Shown: positions 43,201 to 51,914, counted from the first letter of the stretch. The stretch: 64,000 bases of DNA from Amycolatopsis roodepoortensis (GCF_014873915.1 NZ_JADBEJ010000008.1:868001-932000), one strand, 5' to 3'. Numbers and translations: made by a program. Notes: generated by a model not told the origin, from the letters alone.

Positions 43201-44349
43201 TCAGAACGCCGGACCCTTCGCGAAGTACGCCTTGCAGCCGGCGTTGTTCTCGGTGGAGATCTGCAACACGTTCTTGCCGCCGTCGACCGGCAGCAGCGTC
43301 GAGCTGTAGTTGGGACAGAAGTTGTCGTGGATCCCGGTGATGTGCACCGGCGCCGGAAGTTCGTACCAGTGCCCGGTGCCGAAGTTGTCGTTGGCCAGCA
43401 GCACCTTGCCGTTCTTGCTCTGCGGGACCCCGGCGGCGTTGGTGTAGATCTGCCCGACCATCACCAGCCGCACGCCGTTCGGGCCGCCGGGGAACAACGT
43501 GACCGTCTGGGCGTGCTGGAAGTAATTGCCGTTCGCGGTGGTGACGCGGGTACCGGGGTCGAGGGGGTCGCCCCAGTTGGCGCCGTCGGAGGAGATCTTG
43601 AAGTACGGGTCGCAGAAGCGGTCGCGGTAGTTGCAGATCTCGTAGGCCAGGTAGTACCGGCGGTCGGGGAGGCGGCGGATGATCGGCATCCCCGGCCGCA
43701 CCCGATGCGGCGGGATGGCCATCGTGCGCTGTTTGGTGCCCCAGTTCACCCCGTCGGTGGAAGCGACCCGGTTCATCACCTGCGCGTGCTGCGGCGCCTC
43801 GGTCTCGTCGGCGTAGTGCAGCCACAGCGTGCCGCCCGCGTCGACGACGAACTCCGGCTCCCAGATGCCGTCGTGGTTGTGCGAACGGGCCGCCTCGGAC
43901 AGGAAGCCCCACGAGCGGCCGGCGTCGCGGCTGGACCAGATCCTGATGCCGATGCGCCGCTCCGGACCGGCGTTCTGCCGGTAGCTCGCGGCCCACAGCA
44001 GGGTGCCCGCGCGGAGCCTGCCGACCCGTTGCGGCAGTTCGTACAGCGTTCCGCAGCACATGCCGCGGCGGCCGTCGCGATCGCGGATCTCACCGATCTT
44101 GTGGAAGCTCTGGCCCTCGTCGGTGCTCTCCATGATCGGGGTGAACTTGCCGTTCGCGTCCTCGCTGGTCAGCGACGCGATGATGCGGCCGCGGCCGATC
44201 GCGGAATGCTCGAGCCGGATGAGCCGCGGGTACGAGCCGTAGCCCGGAACGAGCTGCTGGCGCTCGGCGGCCTGCGCGGAGGTGAACAGGGACGCGATCA
44301 CCGTGAGTGACAGCGCGAAGGCTAGTGCGGAGCTGAAACGGCGCTTCAT
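43201..44349 (-). CDS. Secreted sialidase-like (BNR/Asp-box) protein
   Basis: 382 residues from ATG 44349; the longer open frame upstream is spurious. A signal peptide (to SAQA, residue 27) predicts export. Asp-box motifs of the S-x-D-x-G-x-x-W/F type appear at STDEGQSFHKI, SSRDAGRSWGF and SSDGANWGDP, giving a six-bladed propeller. An early arginine (YPRLIRLE) could be one of the carboxylate-binding triad. Exo-sialidase or another glycan hydrolase activity is likely but not certain. Eight cysteines suggest disulfides. Confidence 0.75.
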   Translation of the reverse strand: MKRRFSSALAFALSLTVIASLFTSAQAAERQQLVPGYGSYPRLIRLEHSAIGRGRIIASLTSEDANGKFTPIMESTDEGQSFHKIGEIRDRDGRRGMCCGTLYELPQRVGRLRAGTLLWAASYRQNAGPERRIGIRIWSSRDAGRSWGFLSEAARSHNHDGIWEPEFVVDAGGTLWLHYADETEAPQHAQVMNRVASTDGVNWGTKQRTMAIPPHRVRPGMPIIRRLPDRRYYLAYEICNYRDRFCDPYFKISSDGANWGDPLDPGTRVTTANGNYFQHAQTVTLFPGGPNGVRLVMVGQIYTNAAGVPQSKNGKVLLANDNFGTGHWYELPAPVHITGIHDNFCPNYSSTLLPVDGGKNVLQISTENNAGCKAYFAKGPAF

Positions 44350-44533
44350 CGTGACCTTCCTCGAACGCGATCGCCGGATTACAACACGGGCTTTTGTCCC
44401 TTTCGGACTCCCGCGAAGGTGTTTGCGACGGAAACCCACTTCCGAGTGGCCTGAATCGCTCGGCCGAGTGGCCCGGTAACGCTGGGCTATCGGCCGGCGA
44501 AGATCCGTTGACGGTTCGAGTAGGGGGAAACAC

Positions 44534-45190
44534 GTGATCAGGCGCTTGTGCGCGGCTGTGCTGCTGACCGTGGGCCTGGTGGCCTGCTCGCCGCCGAATC
44601 TGGGCCGGGTCGTCCCGCAGGCGGCCGCCCCGGAAGGGCTGGCACCTTCGCCGGCCCCCACGACCAAGCCGAGCCCCGGTCCTCAGCGGGAGGAGAAGCA
44701 CTCGGGCAAGGGGAACGCGTCGGTCCCCATGGCCTGGCCGACGCGCATAGGCTTTGTGACCTTCGACTGCCCGAAGTGCTCCGGCCACGTCGCGGTGAAC
44801 ACCGAGAACGAGCTGATCGTGAACGACGTCGGCCCGTACAAGGGCACGCAGTGGATCAACGACATGCCCGGCCGCCAGGCGAAGACCTTCACCATCAAGG
44901 CCAACGCCGCCTGGACACTGACCATCACCGACGAAAGCGGCCTGCCCGTCCTGGAGCCGGGCAAGCCCCTGTCGGGCAAGAGCGAAGCGGTGTTCACCGT
45001 GCCCGACGCCGTCACGTCGGTCGCCGTCGCCACCAAGAACAGCGGGCGGACCGCGGTGTGGGTGCACAGCGGCGATTACTCGGAACTTCCCGTGAACCAG
45101 CTCGGCGACTACACGGGCAGCGTGCCCGTGTCCGGCCCGGCCTTCGTCTCGGTGGAAGGCGACGGGACCTGGACGGTCACCGCGTCCTAG
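44534..45190 (+). CDS. Lipoprotein with a CPKCSGH motif
   Basis: 218 residues from GTG 44534 with AGGGGGA upstream. The lipobox LVAC puts the lipidated Cys at 18. A proline-rich linker (25-65) follows. Then a domain begins FVTFDCPKCSGHVAVNT, where C79 and C82 could bind a metal or form a disulfide. The last 100 residues are beta-rich (TFTIKANAAWTLTITDE) and resemble bacterial extracellular beta-sandwiches. I do not recognise a named family. It is divergent from the sialidase-like gene and convergent with yajQ. Confidence 0.7.
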   Translation: MIRRLCAAVLLTVGLVACSPPNLGRVVPQAAAPEGLAPSPAPTTKPSPGPQREEKHSGKGNASVPMAWPTRIGFVTFDCPKCSGHVAVNTENELIVNDVGPYKGTQWINDMPGRQAKTFTIKANAAWTLTITDESGLPVLEPGKPLSGKSEAVFTVPDAVTSVAVATKNSGRTAVWVHSGDYSELPVNQLGDYTGSVPVSGPAFVSVEGDGTWTVTAS

Positions 45191-45198
45191 ACATGACG

Positions 45199-45226
45199 AA
45201 GGCCACCTTCCGCGGAAGGTGGCCTT
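45199..45226. terminator. Bidirectional terminator, 28-bp perfect palindrome
   Basis: Two 14-base arms, AAGGCCACCTTCCG and its complement, with no loop, sit between the convergent lipoprotein and yajQ genes. The core resembles the longer palindrome at 33676. Confidence 0.75.
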
Positions 45227-45239
45227 GTCGTCGCCGCGC

Positions 45240-45731
45240 TCAGCGGTAGTTCGTGAACTGCAGCGCGATCTCGAAGTCCTTGCCCTTCAGCAAGGCGATC
45301 ACGTCCTGCAGCTGGTCCTTCTTCTTGCCGGACACCCGCAGCTGGTCGCCCTGGATCTGCGCCTGGACCCCCTTGGGGCCCTCGTCGCGGATGAACTTGG
45401 CGATCTGCTTCGCCTTGTCCGACGCGATCCCCTGGAGGATCTTGCCGCCGATCTTGTAGATCTTGCCGGACAGGGCCGGCTCGCCCGCCTCGAAGGCCTT
45501 CAGGGAGATGCCGCGCTTGATCAGCTTCTCCTTGAACACCTCGACCGCCGCCAGCGCCCGCTCCTCGGTCTCGGACTCGATCGCGATCGCCTCCTCGCCG
45601 GACCAGTCGATCTTGGTCCCGGTACCCCGGAAGTCGAACCGTGTACCGAGTTCCTTGCTGGCCTGGTTCAGGGCGTTGTCCACCTCCTGGCGATCGACCT
45701 TGCTCACCACGTCGAAAGAGGGATCCGCCAC
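45240..45731 (-). CDS. yajQ: YajQ-family nucleotide-binding protein
   Basis: 163 residues, the full usual length. The start DPSFDVVSKVDRQEVDNALN, the central FDFRGTGTKIDWSGEEAIAI, and the end ALLKGKDFEIALQFTNYR are highly characteristic. It has two tandem ferredoxin-like domains. Some members bind cyclic di-GMP; others bind nucleotides or tRNA, and the role in actinobacteria is not settled. It is monocistronic, with a palindromic terminator 14 bases after the stop. Confidence 0.93.
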   Translation of the reverse strand: MADPSFDVVSKVDRQEVDNALNQASKELGTRFDFRGTGTKIDWSGEEAIAIESETEERALAAVEVFKEKLIKRGISLKAFEAGEPALSGKIYKIGGKILQGIASDKAKQIAKFIRDEGPKGVQAQIQGDQLRVSGKKKDQLQDVIALLKGKDFEIALQFTNYR

Positions 45732-45850
45732 GTGTTCTCACACCTCGTACTCGCTTGTCAGGAGCTTCCACCCTAGCCCTGTGGAACCCGGTTGACCGGC
45801 CCGCCACGGCATTGGGTATTCTTTCGTCTCGGCCGGGGACACCCGGTCAC

Positions 45851-45932
45851 GGCGAGTTGCCCGAGCGGCCAAAGGGATCTGACTGTAAATCAGACGGCAC
45901 TGCCTTCGGGGGTTCGAATCCCTCACTCGCCA
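45851..45932 (+). tRNA. tRNA-Tyr (GTA anticodon)
   Basis: 82 bases with a long variable arm. The acceptor stem GGCGAGT pairs with ACTCGCC, discriminator A. The anticodon arm CTGACTGTAAATCAG shows GTA. The T arm carries GGTTCGAATCC. CCA is not encoded. Confidence 0.95.
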
Positions 45933-45936
45933 CACA

Positions 45937-45977
45937 GGAGCGGCCCCGTGACCCAGTCACGGGGCCGCTCCTTTTTT
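45937..45977 (+). terminator. Intrinsic terminator after tRNA-Tyr
   Basis: A 16-base-pair stem (45937-45952 with 45956-45971, arms beginning GGAGCGGCCCCGTGAC) with a CCA loop is followed by six T residues. It is the only classical U-tailed terminator noticed in the window. Confidence 0.9.
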
Positions 45978-45995
45978 CGTGCGTCCCGGTCTTTA

Positions 45996-46018
45996 GTTAG
46001 TGGTTAGTAACTAGTAAC
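45996..46018. promoter_or_regulatory. Likely TetR operator
   Basis: A 23-base imperfect palindrome (GTTAGTGGTTA, central G, TAACTAGTAAC; two mismatches) lies 9 bases before the TetR start codon. It is A/T-rich in GC-rich surroundings, as expected for an autoregulated TetR operator overlapping the promoter. Confidence 0.6.
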
Positions 46019-46026
46019 TTGAGGCT

Positions 46027-46599
46027 ATGGCTGGACGGATGAGCGGACCCGAGCGACGTGCCCAGGTGCTGGCCATCGCCGCGGAAGAGTTCGCGGAGCA
46101 CGGGCTGCACGGGGCGTCGACGGAGGCGATCGCGAAGACGGCGGGGATCACGCAGGCGTACGTCTTCCGGATGTTCGGGACGAAGAAGGCCCTGTTCCTG
46201 GAACTGGCGCAAACCGCGTTCGAGCGGCTCAGCGACGCGATGCGGGACGCGGGCGCGGGGGAGACCGGGCTGAAGGCGCTCTCGGCGATGGGCGCGCAGT
46301 ACTTCGACCTGCTGGCCGACCGCACCGGGTTGTTGTTGCAGCTTCAGGGCTTCGCCGCGTGCGGCGACCCCGAGGTGCGGGACGTGGTGCGGTCGTGTTT
46401 CGCGCGGATGTGGGACACCACCGAGAACGGCACCGGACTCGACCCGGTGACCGTGAAGACTTTCCTCGCCTTCGGGATGCTGCTGAACGCCGGCGCCGCG
46501 ATGGACGTCGAGCAGGTCGACGCGCTCTGGGCCGAGGGGGTTCGCACCCGGATCCAGCCGGGCCTGTTCACGCACGTCACCACCGAGACGAACCGATGA
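46027..46599 (+). CDS. TetR-family transcriptional regulator
   Basis: 190 residues. The N-terminal helix-turn-helix spans AEEFAEHGLHGASTEAIAKT and ITQAYVFRMFGTKKALF, with the family's typical YVFRMFGTK at the recognition helix. The C-terminal helical domain binds an unknown ligand. GAGG overlaps the region just before the ATG. The stop overlaps the MFS start by 4 bases, so it controls and is cotranscribed with the exporter. The palindrome at 45996 is the expected binding site. Confidence 0.87.
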   Translation: MAGRMSGPERRAQVLAIAAEEFAEHGLHGASTEAIAKTAGITQAYVFRMFGTKKALFLELAQTAFERLSDAMRDAGAGETGLKALSAMGAQYFDLLADRTGLLLQLQGFAACGDPEVRDVVRSCFARMWDTTENGTGLDPVTVKTFLAFGMLLNAGAAMDVEQVDALWAEGVRTRIQPGLFTHVTTETNR

Positions 46600-47987
46600 G
46601 TGCCCCCGTCCGGCGGGACGGGCGACTGAGCGCCGCACTGGTGTGCACGGCGTTGGCGGGCGCTGTGATCGGCAGTGTCGGCGCGCCGCTGATCACCCCG
46701 GTCGCCACGGGGCTGCACGTATCCCTCGACGCGGCACAGTGGACATTGACGGTGACGCTGTTCAGCGGCGCGATCGCGGGCCCGGTCCTTGGCAGGCTCG
46801 GCGGTGGCCCGTACCGCCGCACCACGATCCTGATCACCCTGGCCATGGTCACGACGGGCGGGTTGCTGACGGTGCTTCCGCTTCCGTACCCGGCGTTGCT
46901 GATCGGGCGCGGCTTGCAGGGGCTCGGGGTCGCGGCCGGGGCACTGTTGATGAGCGTCGCCCGCGCGCACCTGCCGCACGAGCGCTCGACCTCGACGATC
47001 GCCGCGCTGTCGGTCGCGTCGACCGTCGGCATCGGGGTCGGCTACCCGGTGGTCAGCCTCCTTGATCAGCTCGCGGGCCTGCGCGCCGCGTACGGCTTCG
47101 GATTCCTCCTCTCCGTCGTCGCGTTCCTCATCGCCTGGCGCATGCTGCCTGCCGAGACGCCAGGTGCGCCGCCACGGATCGATGTCCCCGGCGCGCTGCT
47201 CCTCGCGCTCGGCACACTTGGGGTTCTCCTGCTCATCGCCGTGCCCTCCGTGTGGTCGACCGTCTGGTTCGCCAGTGGTCTCCTCGCCGGTACCGCCGCG
47301 GTCTTGGCCGCGTGGGCCTTCGTCGAACTGCGCACCACGGAGCCGCTGGTGGACCTCCGGCTGCTCGGCCGAGGCCCGGTCTTCCGCGCGAACCTGGCGA
47401 TTCTCGTGGCGGGGGCGGGTTTGTACCTGCTGTTCAGTCTCTTGACCCGCTACGTGCAGACACCGGCGGACGCCCCGTACGGATTCGCGCTGCCCGGTGT
47501 CGCCGCGGGCGCGGCGTTGATCCCGTTCTCCCTGCTCGGATTCGTTGCGGGGAAAGCGGTTCCGCGGATGGACGAACGGTGGACGTACCTGGTTTCGACC
47601 GTGATCGCCGTCGCCGGCGCGCTGGTGTTCGCCGTCGGAAGTCAGTCGTTCGTCCTCGTCCTCCTTTCCATCGCGCTGCTCGGTTTCGCCGTCGGCGGCA
47701 TCTTCGCGGTGATGCCCAGACTCGTGCTCGTCGGTGTGCCGCAAGGAGAAACGGCCAGCGTGCTCTCGATCAACCAGATCGCGCGCAGCATCGGCATGGC
47801 CATGGGCAGCGCCCTCGCCGGGTTGCTGCTCGCCGCGGCCACCCCGGACGGCGCCCTCCTCCCCACCCGCAACGGCTATCTCACGACGGCACTGTGGGCA
47901 CTGCCCCTGCTCGCCGTCGGCGCGATCATCATCTTCACGGACAGGCGCGTTCCCACACGGACACGTGCTTCGTACTCTCGGCGGTGA
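46596..47987 (+). CDS. MFS multidrug-type exporter
   Basis: 463 residues from ATG 46596. About 12-14 membrane helices are present. Motif A-like RLGGGPYRRTTI follows TM2, and the motif C-like region GLGVAAGALLMSVARAHLP follows. The protein resembles DHA2-type proton-coupled drug exporters such as EmrB relatives. Regulation by the preceding TetR repressor is likely. Its end overlaps the convergent methyltransferase gene by about 50 bases, so the last residues (RRVPTRTRASYSRR) may not be conserved. Confidence 0.85.
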   Translation: MSAPVRRDGRLSAALVCTALAGAVIGSVGAPLITPVATGLHVSLDAAQWTLTVTLFSGAIAGPVLGRLGGGPYRRTTILITLAMVTTGGLLTVLPLPYPALLIGRGLQGLGVAAGALLMSVARAHLPHERSTSTIAALSVASTVGIGVGYPVVSLLDQLAGLRAAYGFGFLLSVVAFLIAWRMLPAETPGAPPRIDVPGALLLALGTLGVLLLIAVPSVWSTVWFASGLLAGTAAVLAAWAFVELRTTEPLVDLRLLGRGPVFRANLAILVAGAGLYLLFSLLTRYVQTPADAPYGFALPGVAAGAALIPFSLLGFVAGKAVPRMDERWTYLVSTVIAVAGALVFAVGSQSFVLVLLSIALLGFAVGGIFAVMPRLVLVGVPQGETASVLSINQIARSIGMAMGSALAGLLLAAATPDGALLPTRNGYLTTALWALPLLAVGAIIIFTDRRVPTRTRASYSRR

Positions 47988-48639
47988 ACTCCGAACGATC
48001 CCAGTCCGCCCAGCGGTACTTCAGGCGCATCCCGGCGATGCGCGCCATGAGGTCCATTTCGGCCGGCCACGCATACCGGAAGGGAATGCGGCGGAAGCGC
48101 CCCTGCCCATCCGGCGACACCGTGACATGGTTCGACGTGAACTCCTGCGTGACGACGTTGTACTGGTCGAACCCGACGTAACCGCGCTCCATCGCGAACG
48201 GGACGATGTCCTGCCCGGGCGGCAAGCGGCGCAGATCCGGCAGGCCGACCTCGACGACGAACAGCCCGCCCGGCCGCAGGTGCGCGGCCGCGTTGCGGAA
48301 GACGTCGACCTGACCGTCCTGCGTGGTCACGTTGCCGATCGTGTTGTACACCAGGTAAACCAGTGAGAATTCGCCCTCCACTCGTGTCTTCGTCATGTCG
48401 CCGATCGTGACCTCGACCGCGTCACCGCCCGGCTTGCTCGCGACCCGGCCCGCCATCGCGCGGCTCAGTTCGATACCGCTCACCGGCACACCACGCGCCG
48501 CCAGCGGGATCGCGATCCGTCCGGTCCCGACGGCGAACTCGAGCACCGGACCGTCGGCCAGGTCTTCGAGGACGTCCACCGCCGGCGTCACCACTTCGGG
48601 CGCGTTCGCGCCGCCCGGCTCGTCATAGCCCGCGGCCAC
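47935..48639 (-). CDS. SAM-dependent methyltransferase
   Basis: 234 residues from GTG 48639. The SAM-binding core is PVLEFAVGTGRIAIPLAARG, followed by VSGIELSRAM and GDMTKTRVEGEFSLVYLVYN. The upstream codons 48642-48708 encode residues ending DPADGWFPES, which look like the true N-terminus of this family, yet no ATG, GTG or TTG occurs between them and an in-frame TAG at 48709-48711. Either translation starts at GTG 48639, or a non-standard start such as ATC is used. The substrate is unknown. Confidence 0.78.
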   Translation of the reverse strand: MAAGYDEPGGANAPEVVTPAVDVLEDLADGPVLEFAVGTGRIAIPLAARGVPVSGIELSRAMAGRVASKPGGDAVEVTIGDMTKTRVEGEFSLVYLVYNTIGNVTTQDGQVDVFRNAAAHLRPGGLFVVEVGLPDLRRLPPGQDIVPFAMERGYVGFDQYNVVTQEFTSNHVTVSPDGQGRFRRIPFRYAWPAEMDLMARIAGMRLKYRWADWDRSEFTAESTKHVSVWERACP

Positions 48640-48751
48640 ACTCTCGGGGAACCAGCCGTCCGCCGGGTCGTCTCCCGTATCCGTCTCACTGATCCACGGC
48701 CGCCGACGCTACGCCCGCGACCGTGTGCTCCTCATCCCGTTCTCGGTGGCG

Positions 48752-49321
48752 TCAGCGCGACGCGGTCCGATAACGCAGCAGCACGATGCCCGACGCGAAC
48801 GTCCGCTCCTCCACCAGCCGAAGCTTCGGGACGCCGGTGGCACCCTCGAACAACCGGCGGCCCTCACCGGTCACGACGGGATAGACGAACAGCCGGTACT
48901 CGTCGACGAGGCCCTCGGCGATGAGCGCCCGCACCAGCGAGATGCTGCCGGTCGTCACGATGTCCTTGCCTTCGGCGGCCTTCAGGTCCTCGATCTCGGA
49001 CCGCAGCTTACCGGAGAGCACCGTCGTGTTCCGCCACTCCGGTTCGGTCAGCGTCCGCGAGACCACGTACTTGCTCACTGAGTCGAGATAGGCCGAAATC
49101 CCCGTCGTGTCATCGGTTTGCTTCGGCCAATATCCGCGCATGTCTTCGAAGGTGACGCGTCCGAGGAGGAACGCGTCGGCGTTCTCACGTTGTTCTTCGA
49201 GCACGGCCAGGACGTCCGACCGGTCCACGTCCGGATCGGTGTCGCCCGGGCTGAACCAGTCACCCGCCAGTTCGATCACGCCGTCGATCGTGCAGTTCTC
49301 CGTGACGATCAGCTCACGCAT
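48752..49321 (-). CDS. Dihydrofolate reductase-family (RibD C-terminal-like) protein
   Basis: 189 residues from ATG 49321; a longer frame to 49351 is less likely. LIVTENCTIDGVIEL at the start, DAFLLGRVTFEDMRGYW and YVVSRTLTEPEW, and DIVTTGSISLVRALIAEGLV are the signatures of the RibD_C group. These proteins bind NADPH, and many have unknown substrates. It is monocistronic. Confidence 0.85.
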   Translation of the reverse strand: MRELIVTENCTIDGVIELAGDWFSPGDTDPDVDRSDVLAVLEEQRENADAFLLGRVTFEDMRGYWPKQTDDTTGISAYLDSVSKYVVSRTLTEPEWRNTTVLSGKLRSEIEDLKAAEGKDIVTTGSISLVRALIAEGLVDEYRLFVYPVVTGEGRRLFEGATGVPKLRLVEERTFASGIVLLRYRTASR

Positions 49322-49361
49322 GGACCAGACCGTACCGCCGCCCACCGACAAAAACGGCGCG

Positions 49362-49784
49362 TCAAGCCTCGCCGTGCACCGCTCGCCTCGACGGATACCA
49401 CGTCTCGCCCGCGGGTTCGCCCGCCATGTTCCAGCTCCACGACACCTTCGGCGTCACGCGCGCGTAGATGCCCGGTCCGACCATTCCCACCCGTTCGATC
49501 GGATCCTCGGCCTCGCCATAGACGCGGACACCGCGGGCGATGAACGGGTCGAACGAGACCGTGTCGTCGACGACCAGGGCCACTTTGCGCCGTCCTGCCC
49601 GGATGTTGCGGAACTTCCGCGTCGCGAGAACCGAAGCGCCCACTCCACCGACCCAGAATTGCGTGCCGTCGAACTCGAACGCCAGCGGGACGACATCGGG
49701 CTGTTCGCCGTCCTCCGAGAGGGTCGCGAAGCGGGCCAGTGGCTGCGAACGCAGGTACGCGATCTCATCGTCTGTAAAGGTCAT
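49362..49784 (-). CDS. PPOX-class F420-dependent oxidoreductase
   Basis: 140 residues, split beta-barrel. FTDDEIAYLRSQPLARFATL, then GEQPDVVPLAFEFDG and KFRNIRAGRRKVALVVDD, are characteristic of the F420-binding branch of the pyridoxamine oxidase-like family. The ATG at 49784 overlaps the stop of the DUF4241 gene by 4 bases, so they are cotranscribed. The substrate is unknown; small quinone-like or tetrapyrrole compounds are reduced by relatives. Confidence 0.83.
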   Translation of the reverse strand: MTFTDDEIAYLRSQPLARFATLSEDGEQPDVVPLAFEFDGTQFWVGGVGASVLATRKFRNIRAGRRKVALVVDDTVSFDPFIARGVRVYGEAEDPIERVGMVGPGIYARVTPKVSWSWNMAGEPAGETWYPSRRAVHGEA

Positions 49785-50995
49785 GACGTCATCATCCGGG
49801 CGCGATTGAGGACCAGCATGTCGGTGACGAAGCAGACCGGCGTGCCGTCGGCCGCCCGGCCGACCCACGTCGGGTAGCTGCCGTCGCCCCAGCCGGTGGT
49901 GAACGCGATGATGTTGCCTTCGGCTCCGTCCGGAGTGACGTCGATGTACGGGTCCACCTCCTCGAACTTCTCCAGCAGGTCGTCGTCCATCTCCTCGGGG
50001 AGGGCGGCCGCGTCGGCGAAGCAGCCCGTGCCGCTGTCCACGCCGTAGCCGTAGAACTCCCCGTCCCCGAGGAAAAGCGCGTTCTGTCCGGGCCAGAGCG
50101 CGGTTTCCCAGGTGGCGACGGGAGCGTCGGCGACGACGAGTTTCGCGGCCGCGACCCGTTCGTGGGCCGGTTCGTCGACGAACCGGATCACGGAGACTTC
50201 GACCCGATATTCACCGGGCGGCACGGTGACCGTGAAGTGCTCCGCGTCGGCGTCCAGGAACGCCGGGTCCGCCGCGACGAGCCTGCCGCTGGGCATCCGG
50301 AGCTTGCCGGCGTCCCGGAGTTCGACCTCGACGAGGCCATGGTCGCCGCTCAGCGAGAAGCGCGTGCCCGCGGTGAACATCTCGTCCATGCCGGAAGGGC
50401 ACAGCGGAACGGATGGCCGCCAGGGACGTTCGTCGACGGCCAGCGGCGGATCGGCATCGGGAGCGTCCGGCGTCCGGAGGGTCAGTGGCCCCGAATTCGC
50501 GAGTGGCTCCCAGTCGCCGAAGGCGGGCTTCGGCATGGCCAGCTCCGACACCTGCTTACTCACCTGGCCGCTGCTGGAGCCGCCGCCGTAACCCTGGGGC
50601 GCCTGATGCATCCAGCCCTTGCCATCCGGGCCGAAGGACATCTCAAGATGGCCGGCGCTCTTCTTGTCGAACTCTTCCTGATCGTCGAACCGGTAGGTCC
50701 ACTGCTCGACCTTCATGAGGAAGAGCGAGCCGTCCTCCAGCATCCGGAACTCGAAGAAACCTCTGCGCCTGCCCAGTTCATCGAACTGCACCGTGCGGGC
50801 GAAGCGGTGCTTCCACGCGATTTCGAGCAGAACCAGCGGCACCTCGGTGCCAGGGCGCACCAGGGCGACGGCGTACTGCTCTCCGGCGGCGTCGCGCCCG
50901 CGCGCTGTGCCGGAGGAGAGCCTCCCGATCACCGCTCGGGCGGCCGGATCCCAGCCTTCGCAATAGACGACGTCCAGCAAGGTCCCCTCAGACAT
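49781..50995 (-). CDS. DUF4241 protein
   Basis: 404 residues from ATG 50995; a TTG at 51025 is the alternative. The N-terminal 150 residues have an unrelated beta-rich domain (PLVLLEIAWKHRFARTVQFD). The C-terminal half matches DUF4241: MPSGRLVAADPAFLDADAEH, GEYRVEVSVIRF, YGVDSGTGCFADAAAL and FTTGWGDGSYPTWVGR. The function of the family is unknown; members occur near toxin-immunity genes in some bacteria, but nothing here points that way. It is coupled to the PPOX gene. Confidence 0.75.
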   Translation of the reverse strand: MSEGTLLDVVYCEGWDPAARAVIGRLSSGTARGRDAAGEQYAVALVRPGTEVPLVLLEIAWKHRFARTVQFDELGRRRGFFEFRMLEDGSLFLMKVEQWTYRFDDQEEFDKKSAGHLEMSFGPDGKGWMHQAPQGYGGGSSSGQVSKQVSELAMPKPAFGDWEPLANSGPLTLRTPDAPDADPPLAVDERPWRPSVPLCPSGMDEMFTAGTRFSLSGDHGLVEVELRDAGKLRMPSGRLVAADPAFLDADAEHFTVTVPPGEYRVEVSVIRFVDEPAHERVAAAKLVVADAPVATWETALWPGQNALFLGDGEFYGYGVDSGTGCFADAAALPEEMDDDLLEKFEEVDPYIDVTPDGAEGNIIAFTTGWGDGSYPTWVGRAADGTPVCFVTDMLVLNRARMMTS

Positions 50996-51034
50996 GCAGC
51001 GGAACCTAGCGGGAACCCCCGACAAAACCCAGGG

Positions 51035-51673
51035 CTATTCGCGGATCGCGTAGTCACCGAAGGCCGGTTCCAGCAACTCGAAAGCTCGTTGGGTCGCCTT
51101 CGTCAGCGCGGCGGCGATCTCTTCGTTGCTTTCGCCGGCGTGCGAGCGCCGGAGGACCTCGCGGAAGAGGACGCGGTCGATCGCGTTGAGCTCGGCGGCG
51201 GCCATGACCGGGGTGACGTCGTCCGCGTCGGCTCCGGTCTCGCTCGCGAGCAGTTCGGCGAGCGCCGCTTCCCGCAGTTCGTGCAGTTCACGCAGCCGGG
51301 CGGTCAGGGTCGGGCTCTCCAGGACCATTTTGGCGAAGACCGGCCCGGTGAAGCCGATCACGGGCGAGTGTTCGGCCACCGCGTCCAGGAAGGTGCGCCG
51401 TAGCGCGGCCAGCGCCGACTCACCCGGCTTCCGGTCCCGGACGGCGTTCGCCAGCCCGTTCGTGAACTCCTCGTGCTGGTCGAGCGCCAGGTCTTCCTTG
51501 CGTGCGAAGTAGTTCGTGACGGTCTTCTTCGCGACTCTCGCCGCCGCGGCGATCTCGGCGATCGTCGTCTCCTCGAAGCCCTTCTCGATGAAGAGGAGCG
51601 TCGCCTGATCGGAGATCAGCTGCCGTGTCTCCTGCTTCTTGAGCTCCCGCAAACCCACATCCGTGCTGGTCAT
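51035..51673 (-). CDS. TetR-family transcriptional regulator
   Basis: 212 residues. The helix-turn-helix is ATLLFIEKGFEETTIAEIAA, then VAKKTVTNYFARKEDL. The C-terminal domain resembles the MftR-like group. It is divergently transcribed from a small frame and a VOC gene, with an AT-rich control region of about 95 bases between, so it probably represses them and itself. Confidence 0.86.
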   Translation of the reverse strand: MTSTDVGLRELKKQETRQLISDQATLLFIEKGFEETTIAEIAAAARVAKKTVTNYFARKEDLALDQHEEFTNGLANAVRDRKPGESALAALRRTFLDAVAEHSPVIGFTGPVFAKMVLESPTLTARLRELHELREAALAELLASETGADADDVTPVMAAAELNAIDRVLFREVLRRSHAGESNEEIAAALTKATQRAFELLEPAFGDYAIRE

Positions 51674-51679
51674 ACGCGA

Positions 51680-51745
51680 AGTTTACCACCGTCGTAAAAA
51701 TATCCTTGACTTACGGTGCGCTCGATGTAAACTTACGTCCGTACT
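51680..51745. promoter_or_regulatory. Divergent promoter/operator region
   Basis: TTGACT (51706-51711), 16 bases, TAAACT (51728-51733) forms a good plus-strand promoter. GTTTACCACCGTCGTAAA (51681-51698) contains inverted TTTAC/GTAAA half-sites, and GTAAAC and TTACG recur around the -10, as expected for TetR operators. Confidence 0.5.
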
Positions 51746-51770
51746 ACCGAACAGCGAGAGAAGAGGCTCC

Positions 51771-51914
51771 TTGACCGCTCGAATCCCCCAAGGCAACGAA
51801 GGCACCAACCGCGCCCAGGCCCGCCGGAACGACCGCCGTCACCAGCAGCCGTTCCCGGGCCGCTCGATGCCGGTGCGCCGCTCGACCGGCGTCCCGCGCC
51901 GCCGGTCGTACTGA
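51771..51914 (+). CDS. Possible small basic protein
   Basis: A 47-residue frame from TTG 51771 with GAGAGAAGAGG upstream, placed about 38 bases after the predicted -10 and 49 bases before the VOC gene. The product begins TARIPQGNEGTN and is rich in arginine and glutamine, with no known domain. The position right behind a promoter and a good ribosome site favour translation, but it could also be a leader or a decayed gene. Confidence 0.4.
   Translation: MTARIPQGNEGTNRAQARRNDRRHQQPFPGRSMPVRRSTGVPRRRSY

Noticed and set aside
43201..44667. The longer start (44667) for the sialidase-like gene
   Set aside because: The added 106 residues precede a clear signal peptide at ATG 44349 and overlap the divergent promoter region.
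45851..45977. Integration (att) site at tRNA-Tyr
   Set aside because: No integrase and no direct repeat of the tRNA 3' end were seen nearby.
45641..46007. ORFs spanning tRNA-Tyr
   Set aside because: They read through the tRNA and terminator; no independent support.
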